A DNA stretch of 52,728 bases, taken from Helicobacter bilis. Lineage in GTDB: Bacteria; Campylobacterota; Campylobacteria; Campylobacterales; Helicobacteraceae. Position 1 is the stretch's first letter. Each line of letters starts with the position of its first letter. The notes beneath the pieces were generated by a model. That model was not told the DNA's origin, ran no database searches, and saw only the letters and a program-made list of their open reading frames with translations. Made by a program: the position numbers and the translations under genes. Location: contig NZ_FZMS01000059.1 in assembly GCF_900198365.1 (NCBI RefSeq), positions 1 to 52,728 of the forward strand. Direction: 5' to 3'. This document shows positions 9,082 to 17,764 of the stretch, piece after piece.

Positions 9082-10206
9082 ATGATACAAGCAAACTTTT
9101 ATAAAACTTTACAGAATCTTTTTGTGCTATTTAGCATATTTTTTATACCGCTTTATGCGGATACAGCAAAATATGAGAAAATAGAATTAAAAGATTCTGA
9201 AATGAAGGCAATGGGCGTTGGAATCTTTACTATTAAAAACACTTCAAATGAAAGGGGTGTGCCTTTCTCTGCAGTAGTAGATTTTGATGATAAAGATGGT
9301 TATACGCAAAATTCAAGCCTTGAAGTTGTCGTGGTGAATCTCTATAAAAGGGCTGGTGAGAGTGTGAAAAAGGGAGAGCCTATTGTAGAGATTAGCTCAA
9401 ATGCTTTGAGTGAGCTTTACTTCTCACTGCAAAATACTCGCAGTAGATTCCAAATCGCACAAGAAGTAGAAAGGAAAGATAAAGACTTATTACGGCAAGG
9501 GGTTATCTCACAAAGAGCGTATCAAACAAGCTATCTTACTATGAATGAGCTTCGCTTGAAAATGAATGAAATCCGATCATCTTTTAATATCTTTGGTATT
9601 AATCCAGATAATCCACGCGGGCAATATGGCTTTCTTGTTCGTGCTAGTGGTAGCGGGACACTAAGCGTTGTGCCAACGCAGATTGGACAAAAGATCCCCG
9701 CTTTTACGCCTTATATAAGGATTGCAAAGCCTGATAATGACAATGTGCTTTTACGCATAAGAGTGCCGCAAAATAGGCTTAAAAGTGTGCAGCAAGGATT
9801 CTCTGTATTTAATGATAAGGGTGATAAAATAGGTATTATTGAAAGCATTTCAAGTGTTATTGATAAGCAAACAAATACCATTAGTGCGGTAGCAAGAGTG
9901 GAGGCAAAGGGCTTTAAAGTCGGTGAGATAGTAGAGATTTATGTGGCAGGGTCAGTAGGTGGTAGTGCGGTTGTGATACCTGATGATTGCTGGATTAAAT
10001 ATGATAATGACTATCTTGCATTTATTCAAGTAGAAAATGGATTTAAACCCACTACAATAAACATTTTGGAAGAGAGAGATGGTGCGGCTGTGGTAGAGGG
10101 AGATGGATTAAAAGTTGGCACAAAAGTGGCAAAAGGCTCACTTGTTTTGCTAAAAGGTGTTATGGCTGGACTAGGTGAAGATGGGAGTGAAGGTAATGGT
10201 CATTAA
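9082..10206 (+). CDS. cznB: RND efflux periplasmic adaptor (CznB-like)
   Basis: Membrane-fusion protein linking the inner-membrane pump to the outer-membrane channel. After a signal peptide (residues about 10-25) come the lipoyl-like half-motif (LYKRAGESVKKGEPIVEI), a short helical hairpin with LLRQGVISQRAYQ, and a beta-barrel domain. There is an upstream in-frame ATG at 9067, but ATG 9082 is better placed after AAAGGAAA and gives 374 residues. The gene lies between cznC and cznA in one operon. The substrate is assigned from the heavy-metal class of the pump downstream. Confidence 0.8.
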   Translation: MIQANFYKTLQNLFVLFSIFFIPLYADTAKYEKIELKDSEMKAMGVGIFTIKNTSNERGVPFSAVVDFDDKDGYTQNSSLEVVVVNLYKRAGESVKKGEPIVEISSNALSELYFSLQNTRSRFQIAQEVERKDKDLLRQGVISQRAYQTSYLTMNELRLKMNEIRSSFNIFGINPDNPRGQYGFLVRASGSGTLSVVPTQIGQKIPAFTPYIRIAKPDNDNVLLRIRVPQNRLKSVQQGFSVFNDKGDKIGIIESISSVIDKQTNTISAVARVEAKGFKVGEIVEIYVAGSVGGSAVVIPDDCWIKYDNDYLAFIQVENGFKPTTINILEERDGAAVVEGDGLKVGTKVAKGSLVLLKGVMAGLGEDGSEGNGH

Positions 10207-10275
10207 TTGCATAGCAGGATTTGCCAAGATTTTTTTGCTTAATACTTCAGTGTATATATAAGGGAGTGGCTAGAT

Positions 10276-13200
10276 ATGCTTACAAAAATCATTGAATTTT
10301 CTTTGCGACAAAAGATTATCGTTACAATCCTTGCATGTCTTTTACTTGCCTATGGTGTGTTTAGCTTTGTGAGAATCCCAATCGATGCTTTCCCTGATGT
10401 AAGCTCTACGCAAGTAAAAATCATTATGAAAATGCCCGGGGCTTCCCCTGAAGAAGTAGAAAATCGTGTTGTGCGACCTTTAGAGCTTGAGCTATTAGGA
10501 TTACAAGGGCAGACTTCACTAAGAAGCACAAGTAAATATGCCATTGCAGATATTACTATTAACTTTGAAGATTCTGTAAATATGAATATCGCAAGGCAAA
10601 TGGTGAGTGAGAGATTAAGCACTGCTATGTCTGAATTACCAGCAGGTGTGAGTGGTGGTTTAGCCCCGATTGTAACGCCTTTGAGTGATATGTATATGTT
10701 TACCATTGAAGGCAATATTACAGAAACTGAAAAAAGGCAGCTGCTTGACTTTACTATCCGCCCAGCCTTAAGAAGTATTAAGGGTGTAGCCGATGTGAGT
10801 AGCTATGGCGGCTTTGCAAAGGCTTATGTTGTGATTCCAGATTTTCATGATATGGCAAAGCTTGGCATTTCTATATCAGAGTTAGAATCTGTGCTGCGTG
10901 AGAATCTAAAAAATGATGGCGCGGGGATAATCAATCGCCCCGGTGAAATGTATCTTGTAAAAATTGAAAGTGCAGCAAAAAACATTAAAGACATTGAAAA
11001 TATCTCAATGCCTACACAAAATGGCTATGTGCAGATAAAAGACTTCGCTCAAGTGGTAGAAAATCATCGCACAAGACTAGGCTTTGTAACAATAGATGGC
11101 GAGAGAGAAACGACTGAAGGAATCGTGCTAGGATTAAGGGGGGCAAACTCTAAAAATACCATTGAAATGGTAGAAAAAAAGCTTGATGAAATTCGGGCTA
11201 ATCTCCCACCAGATGTGCAAATAAATACTTTCTACAATCGATCTGATTTAACGCAAAAGGCAGTAGATGCCGTGATTAAAGTCCTTGCAGAAGCCATTGT
11301 GCTTATTGTTATCGTTTTATTTTTATTCTTAGGGGATTTGCGTGCGGCTGTTGCTGTGAGTGTTATTTTACCCCTTGCTTTATCCGTTGCCTTTGCGTTA
11401 ATGGAGAAAAATGGCTTAAGTGCGAATTTAATGAGTTTAGGTGGGCTTATAATCGCTGTTGGAATCTTAGTAGATTCTGCAGTTGTTGTGGTGGAGAATG
11501 CCTTTGAGAGATTAAGCCATGAGCAAAATCTAACAAAGATTCACACAATCTATCGCGCTTCAAAAGAGATAGCCCCATCTGTTGTAAGTGGGATTATTAT
11601 TATTATCGTATTTTTTGTGCCTATTCTCACTTTAGAGGGCTTAGAGGGGAAAATGTTTGTGCCTTTGGGAGAGACTATTGTGTATGCTCTTATTGGCTCA
11701 CTTATACTCTCTATCACGGTTATCCCTGTTATGTGTTCGTTTGTCTTAAAGTCAAAACCACATAAAGAAACGATTTTATTGCGTGGGATTGAGTATTTAT
11801 ATCACCCTATGCTTAAGTTTTGCTTAAATAATGGTCGCATTGTAATGATTGGCTCACTTGTATTCCTTGTGTTTGCTTTCTCGCTTTTTCCCTATATTGG
11901 CAAGGCTTTCATGCCGACACTTGATGAGGGCGATATTGTATTATCCATTGAGACAACACCATCAACTTCTATTGATGAATCGCGTGATATTTTACTTAGA
12001 ATCACAAAAGAAATTAAAGATTCTGTCCCTGAAATTAAAACCATTATTACGCGTGCTGGTGCTGATGAATTAGGACTTGACTTAGCTGGATTCTATCAAT
12101 CAGATTCATTTATCATCTTAAAGCCAAAAGATGAGTGGGAAGCAAAAAGCAAAAAAGAAGTGATTGATAAGATACATAATGCTGTAAAAGATTTTAAAGG
12201 TGTTACATTTATTGTAACCCAACCTATTGACATGCGTATTAGCGAAATGGTAACAGGTGTGCGTGGTGATGTAGCCATTAAGATTTTTGGATCTGATATT
12301 GATGAGTTAAATAGCTTAAGCACACAAATCGCTGATATACTAAAGGATATAAGGGGCAGTAAAGAAGTCTATACCGCATTGAATAAAGGTGTAAATTACT
12401 TTTATGTAACACCACAGCGAGAGAAAATGGCACGAACAAATATTAGTGTCGAAGAGTTTTCAAAATTTATGAAAAGCTCATTAGAGGGCTTATTTATCGA
12501 CTATATACCGCAAGGCTTTGCAAGGACACCTGTGCTTATCCGTCAATCAAGCGATATTGCTTATGATGTATCAAAGTTTCAAGGCTTAGAGTTAAGCTCT
12601 GAAGATGACTTGGTTGTGCCTATTAACTCTGTGGCAGAGATTAGGGCAGTTGATGGTCCAATCAGCATTATGAGAGAGCAAAGCAGTCGTGTGGGCGTTG
12701 TAAGAAGTAATGTTGAAGATAGGGATTTAGGTGGCTTTGTCGAAGAGGCTATGGCAAGGATTAGTGCGGAAGTAAAACTGCCCGATGGTTATAGCCTTAC
12801 TTATGGTGGGCAGTTTGAAAACCAGCAAAGGGCAAATGCGCGTTTTAGCACCGTTATCCCCCTAAGTATTTTAGTGATATTTTTTATTTTATTCTTTACA
12901 TTCCGCTCTATTACGCTTTCACTCATGATTCTATTAAACATTCCATTTGCGGTAACAGGCGGCTTAATATCTTTATATCTATCAGGTGAATACATGTCAG
13001 TACCAGCGAGTGTAGGCTTTATCGCATTATTTGGTATTGCCGTGCTAAATGGGCTTGTTATGGTAGGCTATTTTGTCCAGCTTATTAAAAAGGGACACAG
13101 CATTGATGAGGCAGTAGAAATGGGTGCAAAAAGAAGACTTAGACCGGTTTTAATGACAGCAAGTATTGCAGCACTTGGACTTGTGCCTATGCTTATTGGC

Positions 13201-13347
13201 GGTGGTGTTGGCAGTGAAGTCCAAAAGCCCTTAGCAGTCGTTGTGCTTGGCGGACTTGCTACCTCAACAGCACTCACACTACTTATCTTACCACCAACAT
13301 TTAAAATGATTGCAAAACGCTTTAAGATTATTGATGGAGAGCAGTAA
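10276..13347 (+). CDS. cznA: Heavy-metal RND efflux pump (CznA/CzcA family)
   Basis: Proton-driven inner-membrane exporter of 1023 residues, the normal length for the HME subfamily of RND pumps. N-terminal RIPIDAFPDVSSTQVKI (33-49) and PEEVENRVVRPLE are HME hallmarks. TM4 carries GILVDSAVVVVEN with Asp400 and Glu407. CzcA-type pumps usually have DFG before this segment; here it reads AVG, so only the second of the two TM4 aspartates is present. AAGGGAG precedes the ATG. The operon context (outer-membrane channel, adaptor, pump) and family point to efflux of Zn, Cd, Ni or related ions. Confidence 0.9.
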   Translation: MLTKIIEFSLRQKIIVTILACLLLAYGVFSFVRIPIDAFPDVSSTQVKIIMKMPGASPEEVENRVVRPLELELLGLQGQTSLRSTSKYAIADITINFEDSVNMNIARQMVSERLSTAMSELPAGVSGGLAPIVTPLSDMYMFTIEGNITETEKRQLLDFTIRPALRSIKGVADVSSYGGFAKAYVVIPDFHDMAKLGISISELESVLRENLKNDGAGIINRPGEMYLVKIESAAKNIKDIENISMPTQNGYVQIKDFAQVVENHRTRLGFVTIDGERETTEGIVLGLRGANSKNTIEMVEKKLDEIRANLPPDVQINTFYNRSDLTQKAVDAVIKVLAEAIVLIVIVLFLFLGDLRAAVAVSVILPLALSVAFALMEKNGLSANLMSLGGLIIAVGILVDSAVVVVENAFERLSHEQNLTKIHTIYRASKEIAPSVVSGIIIIIVFFVPILTLEGLEGKMFVPLGETIVYALIGSLILSITVIPVMCSFVLKSKPHKETILLRGIEYLYHPMLKFCLNNGRIVMIGSLVFLVFAFSLFPYIGKAFMPTLDEGDIVLSIETTPSTSIDESRDILLRITKEIKDSVPEIKTIITRAGADELGLDLAGFYQSDSFIILKPKDEWEAKSKKEVIDKIHNAVKDFKGVTFIVTQPIDMRISEMVTGVRGDVAIKIFGSDIDELNSLSTQIADILKDIRGSKEVYTALNKGVNYFYVTPQREKMARTNISVEEFSKFMKSSLEGLFIDYIPQGFARTPVLIRQSSDIAYDVSKFQGLELSSEDDLVVPINSVAEIRAVDGPISIMREQSSRVGVVRSNVEDRDLGGFVEEAMARISAEVKLPDGYSLTYGGQFENQQRANARFSTVIPLSILVIFFILFFTFRSITLSLMILLNIPFAVTGGLISLYLSGEYMSVPASVGFIALFGIAVLNGLVMVGYFVQLIKKGHSIDEAVEMGAKRRLRPVLMTASIAALGLVPMLIGGGVGSEVQKPLAVVVLGGLATSTALTLLILPPTFKMIAKRFKIIDGEQ

Positions 13348-13487
13348 GACTAGATTTTGTATAATTAGCCCTTTTGACTTAAAATATCTTAAGCATTATC
13401 TTGTAATTTATATGCTATGATTTGACTTTTTGAATATAGCATTAGGTTATGTTTAGTCGCAATATGCTAACAATTAGGAATATAGGA

Positions 13488-14546
13488 ATGACAAAAGATT
13501 CTAAAATCTATATAGCTGGACACACAGGACTTATAGGTTCAGCCGTGCTTAAAAAACTACAAAACATGGGATTTAATAATCTAGTTGTAAGAACTCATAA
13601 AGAATTAGACTTATTAAATCAAGCTTTAGTTGGTGATTTTTTCGAGCAAGAAAAACCAGAATATGTATTTTTCTGTGCGGCTAAAGTTGGTGGCATGGTG
13701 GCACAATTGCAGAATAGAGCGAGTTTTTTATATGAGAATCTTACTATGCAAAATAATGTAATCCATTATGCCGCTAAAAATAATACAAAGAAGCTATTAT
13801 ATCTTGGCAGTATTTGTATCTATCCGGAATTTGTGCCATTACCCATAAAAGAAGAATATATTTTTCAGGGTGATTTGCAATATAATAATGAGCCTTATGC
13901 GATAGCAAAGATTAGTGGTTTAAAATTATGTGAATTTTATAGTATTCAATATGGGGTGCAATTTATACCGGTTATGCCTGTAAGTGTGTATGGCTCAAAT
14001 GATAATTTTGACTTAGAAACTTCTCATGTTCAAGCAGCCATTTTTAGAAAAATATATTTAGCAAAATTGCTTCATGAAAATAGATATGATGAATTATTGA
14101 AAGATTTAAATCTAAAAACTATTGAAGAAGCTAGAATCTATCTTTCTAAATTTGGCATTGATGATAAGCAGGTAATGCTTCTTGGAACTGGAAATACGAG
14201 TAGAGAATTTTTACATTGTGATGATTTAGCTAGAGCCTGCATTTATCTCATGCAACATAAAGATTTTAAAGACATTGCACAAAATATTGATGGGAAAATA
14301 AGAAATTCACATGTTAATATCGGCACTGGCGAAGAGATTAGCATTAAGAATCTAGCGTTCATGTTGCAAGAAATGCTAGATTATAAAGGGCAAGTTTTAT
14401 TTGAAAGCACAAGTAAAAATGATGGTACATTGGCAAAAAGTATAGATTTAAGCAAGATACACGCATTAGGTTGGCGACATAAAATTACATTAAAAGAGGG
14501 TTTAAACATGATGTATAAAGATTATGTAAATGGGATTTACAAGTAA
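13488..14546 (+). CDS. GDP-L-fucose synthase-like epimerase/reductase (Fcl/ColC/DdahC type)
   Basis: A short-chain dehydrogenase of 352 residues. It has an NADP-binding GHTGLIGSA motif at the start, CAAKVGG, SICIYP, and the catalytic tyrosine/lysine pair in PYAIAKISG. It is the GDP-fucose synthase family, whose relatives act on GDP-4-keto-6-deoxy sugars: Fcl makes fucose, ColC colitose, and Campylobacter DdahC/MlghC 6-deoxyheptoses. An in-frame ATG exists at 13449, but ATG 13488 has TTAGGA about 8 bases upstream and puts the Rossmann motif at the usual place. The following 3-dehydratase and epimerase genes argue for a dideoxy sugar rather than fucose. Confidence 0.85.
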   Translation: MTKDSKIYIAGHTGLIGSAVLKKLQNMGFNNLVVRTHKELDLLNQALVGDFFEQEKPEYVFFCAAKVGGMVAQLQNRASFLYENLTMQNNVIHYAAKNNTKKLLYLGSICIYPEFVPLPIKEEYIFQGDLQYNNEPYAIAKISGLKLCEFYSIQYGVQFIPVMPVSVYGSNDNFDLETSHVQAAIFRKIYLAKLLHENRYDELLKDLNLKTIEEARIYLSKFGIDDKQVMLLGTGNTSREFLHCDDLARACIYLMQHKDFKDIAQNIDGKIRNSHVNIGTGEEISIKNLAFMLQEMLDYKGQVLFESTSKNDGTLAKSIDLSKIHALGWRHKITLKEGLNMMYKDYVNGIYK

Positions 14547-14574
14547 ATCACCTATATTTTAAGAAAGGAAAAGC

Positions 14575-15861
14575 ATGACAAAATATCCATTAAAAGGTTA
14601 TCCATTAGCATCATCTACTTGGGATAGGCAAGAGTTACAGGCAATTCAAGAAGTTATTGATAATGATATATTTACTATGGGCAAAAAGGTAAGCGAATGT
14701 GAAAAAGATTTTGCAAAGTTTGTAGGATCTAAATATGCTGTGATGACAAGTTCTGGTTCAACTGCTAATTTAATAGCAACTGCAGCTTTGTTCTACACAA
14801 AGCACAATAAATTAAAAAGAGGTGATGAAGTCATTGTCCCTGCTGTATCTTGGAGTACAACATATTATCCTCTTTACCAATATGGTTTAAAATTAAGGTT
14901 TGTAGATATTGATTTAGAAACGCTTAATTATGATTTACAATCCTTGCAAGATGCAATCACAGATTCTACAAGAATGATTATGTGCGTTAATCTACTAGGT
15001 AATCCAAATGACTTTGATAGAATACGGGCTATTATAGCCGGTAGAGATATTATCTTATTGGAAGATAATTGTGAATCAATGGGTGCAGAATATAAAGGCA
15101 AGCAGGCTGGTACTTTTGGTGTTATGGGGACATTTTCTACATTTTTTTCACACCATATAGCGACTATGGAGGGTGGCTTTGTAGTTACTGATAACGAAGA
15201 GTTGTACCACATTCTGCTTTGTTTGAGAGCACATGGTTGGACTAGGAATCTACCAAAAGATAATTTAGTGGCACCAAAAAGCGATAGTTGGTTTCATGAA
15301 TCTTTTCGCTTTGTTTTGCCCGGATATAATGTGCGACCAGTTGAGATGAGTGGGGCTATCGGCATTATGCAGTTAAAAAAGCTTCCCACTTTTTTAGAAT
15401 ATAGAAGAAAAAATGCAGAACTTTTTTGCAAATACTTTCAAAATCACCCCGATTTTATCATTCAAAAGCAAATTGGACTTAGCTCTTGGTTTGGCTTCTC
15501 TTTGATTATTCGCCCAGATTCTATGATAAAACGAGAGAATATATTGAAACAATTAGATAAAAACAATATCGAGTATCGACCCATTGTAGCGGGTGATTTT
15601 ACACAAAATGAAGTGTTAAGCCATTTTGACTATGAGATACATGGTTCTTTAAAAAATGCAAAACACTTGCATAATAATGGCTTTTTTGTGGGGAATCATC
15701 AAGTAGATATTACAGATTCCTTGCATTTGTTAAAAGCAGTGATAGACGGGGGGGGGGGGGTAACTAACCCTTTAAATTCCTATATCAAACATTCTTTTGC
15801 TAATGATTCTATAAACAATAGGCATTTTAATCCAGCACTTCGCTTTGCAAGGAGTGCATAA
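14575..15861 (+). CDS. ColD-like PLP-dependent sugar 3-dehydratase with phase-variable C-terminus
   Basis: DegT/DnrJ/EryC1 fold, but the active-site lysine is replaced: FFSHHIATMEGG has His193-His194 where aminotransferases have Lys. This matches the histidine of ColD (His188), which removes a 3-hydroxyl instead of transferring an amine. EDNCESMGA supplies the PLP aspartate. The body of the protein ends near residue 391, the usual length. A 13-G tract then encodes four Gly and, in this frame, a 33-residue tail of no recognised fold. AGAAAGGAAAA precedes the ATG. Expected reaction: GDP-4-keto-6-deoxy sugar to GDP-4-keto-3,6-dideoxy sugar. Confidence 0.85.
   Translation: MTKYPLKGYPLASSTWDRQELQAIQEVIDNDIFTMGKKVSECEKDFAKFVGSKYAVMTSSGSTANLIATAALFYTKHNKLKRGDEVIVPAVSWSTTYYPLYQYGLKLRFVDIDLETLNYDLQSLQDAITDSTRMIMCVNLLGNPNDFDRIRAIIAGRDIILLEDNCESMGAEYKGKQAGTFGVMGTFSTFFSHHIATMEGGFVVTDNEELYHILLCLRAHGWTRNLPKDNLVAPKSDSWFHESFRFVLPGYNVRPVEMSGAIGIMQLKKLPTFLEYRRKNAELFCKYFQNHPDFIIQKQIGLSSWFGFSLIIRPDSMIKRENILKQLDKNNIEYRPIVAGDFTQNEVLSHFDYEIHGSLKNAKHLHNNGFFVGNHQVDITDSLHLLKAVIDGGGGVTNPLNSYIKHSFANDSINNRHFNPALRFARSA
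15748..15760 (+). repeat. Poly-G tract, 13 G, at the 3' end of the dehydratase gene
   Basis: With 13 G the codons run GAC GGG GGG GGG GGG GTA ACT AAC CCT and translation continues to TAA at 15859-15861. With 12 G the tract is followed at once by TAA, and with 14 G by AAC TAA. Both alternatives end the protein at its natural length. The tract therefore changes only the tail and the position of termination. Confidence 0.85.
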
Positions 15862-15862
15862 A

Positions 15863-16408
15863 ATGGCAATAGAATTTGACATAGCAGAATCTAAACTTTT
15901 GCAAGGCGTATATATTATTACACCAAATAAATTTAGAGATTTACGCGGTGAGATTTGGAGTATTTTTACAGAAGAACATATAGGCAAATTAATACCAAAT
16001 AATATAAGATTCAAACATGATAAGATCATTACTTCATGCCATAATGTTTTGCGTGGCATACATGGGGATGTGAAAACATATAAGCTAGTTACCTGCGTGT
16101 ATGGCGAAGTGCATCAAGTTGTGGTAGATTGCAGGAAAGATTCACAAACCTATCTTAAGTGGGAAAAGTTTATCATTAATGAAAACAATCAACAAATTAT
16201 TTTAATACCGCCAAATATGGGAAATTCATATTATGTAAGTTCAAATCATGCAGTTTATTATTATAAACTTGCCTATGATGGGGAATACCTAGATGCACAA
16301 GATCAATTTACATACGCATGGAATGATGAGAAAATAGACATTAATTGGCCCACAACAAAACCGATTTTATCAGAGAGAGACATTATTGCAGATAGTCGCA
16401 ATAGATAG
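15863..16408 (+). CDS. RmlC-like (dTDP-4-dehydrorhamnose 3,5-epimerase family) sugar epimerase
   Basis: A 181-residue cupin of the RmlC family. FRDLRGEIWSIF resembles the family's F-D-RG-F motif, NVLRGIHGD the R-G-H motif, and IPPNMGNSYYV the P-G-AHG region. ATG 15863 is chosen over upstream codons because AAGGAG lies at 15849-15854. It begins one base after the long-form stop of the dehydratase. In Campylobacter heptose pathways, RmlC-like proteins (DdahB/MlghB) act as C3 or C3/C5 epimerases on GDP-4-keto-heptoses, and that role fits here. A dTDP-rhamnose role is unlikely without rmlABD. Confidence 0.8.
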   Translation: MAIEFDIAESKLLQGVYIITPNKFRDLRGEIWSIFTEEHIGKLIPNNIRFKHDKIITSCHNVLRGIHGDVKTYKLVTCVYGEVHQVVVDCRKDSQTYLKWEKFIINENNQQIILIPPNMGNSYYVSSNHAVYYYKLAYDGEYLDAQDQFTYAWNDEKIDINWPTTKPILSERDIIADSRNR

Positions 16409-16624
16409 AATAACCCATTCTTTTGTCATAAGTGTATCACTAAGATTCCATATTATTATTATGTATGCAAGAATTCTAAGCAAGTCTGCATTGTGTAAAA
16501 AATGTCATGTTATTTTGAAGCCCAAAACAATACTTCTATTTTTCAACCAAATTACACAATTATTGCTTTATTTAATTCTTACATAAAAGCTGCAAAATAT
16601 TGTATCGTATGTAAATATTCTTGC

Positions 16625-16630
16625 TATAAT
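16625..16630 (+). promoter_or_regulatory. Possible -10 box upstream of rhodanese-dndC
   Basis: TATAAT at 16625-16630 lies about 60 bases before the TTG start of the rhodanese gene. A weak TTGTAT is 19 bases upstream. The 283-base gap between the sugar genes and this point holds no other supported feature, so the Dnd-like locus may have its own promoter. Confidence 0.3.
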
Positions 16631-16691
16631 GCCAATATTTTTGCAAGAGAAGTTTTTGATTGAGTATTTTTTAGTGTATGGAGTGTGAAGT

Positions 16692-17153
16692 TTGGATATA
16701 TTAGCTTTAAATATAGAATCTTTTGCAAAGCAATATGCTACTTTCACTCTCATTGATACAAGAGCGACTACTACTTATAATGTCGCACATTTAAAAGATT
16801 CTATAAACTTAGCGACAAAAGATTCTATCTCTATCTTTATTCAAGAAAATTTTAATCTACAAGATTCTAATACAACTAACAATTTTAACTTATCCCCCCC
16901 CCCCATTAGTAAGCCGCTTTTATTTCTCTGCTTTTCAGCCAAGAAGGCAAAGGAATTTGCAAAGCTTTCTCTAGCGTTATTAGAGAATACACACTATCCC
17001 TTTAAAGAAGTGTATTACTTAGAATCTGGGGTTATGGAGCTATATGACTTTGGGTTTAGCTTTGTTGAGAATACAGCGAATAAACATACAAAAGAAACGC
17101 CGCTAAATGATATTATCACACAAACAAAAGATGAGTTAAAAAGGCAGTTTTAA
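16692..17153 (+). CDS. Rhodanese-domain protein, probably the N-terminal part of a rhodanese-DndC fusion
   Basis: The first ~125 residues form a single rhodanese domain. LIDTRATTTYNVAHLKDSINL is the N-terminal motif and FLCFSAKKA carries the candidate persulphide cysteine (Cys80); YYLESGVMELYDFGF closes the domain. The start is TTG with GGAG upstream. An 11-C tract lies inside the gene. The last ~20 codons (NDIITQTKDELKRQF) look like the N-terminal helix that precedes the PP-loop of DndC. The stop at 17151-17153 appears to be caused by a missing T in TTTT at 17148-17151. A sulphur-delivery role for DndC is inferred. Confidence 0.65.
   Translation: MDILALNIESFAKQYATFTLIDTRATTTYNVAHLKDSINLATKDSISIFIQENFNLQDSNTTNNFNLSPPPISKPLLFLCFSAKKAKEFAKLSLALLENTHYPFKEVYYLESGVMELYDFGFSFVENTANKHTKETPLNDIITQTKDELKRQF
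16894..16904 (+). repeat. Poly-C tract, 11 C, within the rhodanese gene
   Basis: In frame it reads TTA TCC CCC CCC CCC ATT, giving Ser-Pro-Pro-Pro-Ile in a loop between two rhodanese motifs. It is long enough to slip. A gain or loss of one C would truncate the protein before its active-site cysteine and the downstream DndC part. The current length keeps the frame open. Confidence 0.75.
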
Positions 17154-17677
17154 GCACGACTCGTGCGTGGATTATCGCTTTTAGTGGTGGGAAAGATTCC
17201 ACTTGTATTTTGCAGTTATTTTATGAAATGCTTGTAAGTTTGCCAAAGTATTTACAAAGGCAAAGCTATGCTATCGCCTCAAATACGCTTGTAGAAGCCC
17301 CACATATTGATACATTCTTACATAATGTGCTAGATTCTATAAACACTCACGCAAAAAATAATGATATTCCATTTAGCATTTTGCAAGTCTCGCCAAGTTT
17401 GCAAGATGACTTTTGGGTAAATCTTATCGGCAAAGGCTATCCAAGTCCCACAAGGACATTTCGCTGGTGCACGGATAGATTAAAAATCACGCCAAGCAGA
17501 ATAGAAGTAGCGAATATAACAAAACAGGCTGGTTCTGCCCTGCTTGTTTTAGGCACAAGAGAGCAAGAATCTACAAATAGAAAAAAGTCTATGCAAAAGC
17601 GGATTCTAAACAATCAAGGCTTCTCAAAACACGATGATTTTCCAAATACAATGACTTATGCACCCCTTAGCAAATGA
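17154..17677 (+). pseudogene. dndC: dndC remnant (phosphorothioation PAPS-reductase-like), frameshifted and 3'-truncated
   Basis: The frame encodes the ATP-pyrophosphatase loop SGGKDST at 17183-17203 and further DndC landmarks such as SNTLVEAP, FRWCTDRLKITP and LVLGTREQES. DndC activates the DNA backbone for sulphur insertion. No start codon precedes the PP-loop in this frame. Adding one T to TTTT (17148-17151) would join it smoothly to the rhodanese frame. The protein stops at TYAPLSK, where DndC normally continues with a tryptophan and a cysteine-rich half, so roughly the C-terminal half is missing. It is adjacent to an inserted restriction-modification pair. Confidence 0.8.
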
Positions 17678-17764
17678 AATTTATTGTCGTTGATTGCTTC
17701 ATAATGTTATATTGTAATAATAAATTTTATAGTAGAATATGGGAATTTTTATTAAAGGACACAG

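Noticed and set aside
14575-15861. Calling the DegT-fold enzyme a sugar aminotransferase
   Set aside because: The PLP lysine is replaced by histidine in FFSHHIATMEGG, the hallmark of 3-dehydratases.
16568-16753. Minus-strand open frame over the rhodanese start
   Set aside because: Overlaps the rhodanese gene and its -10 box; no ribosome site.
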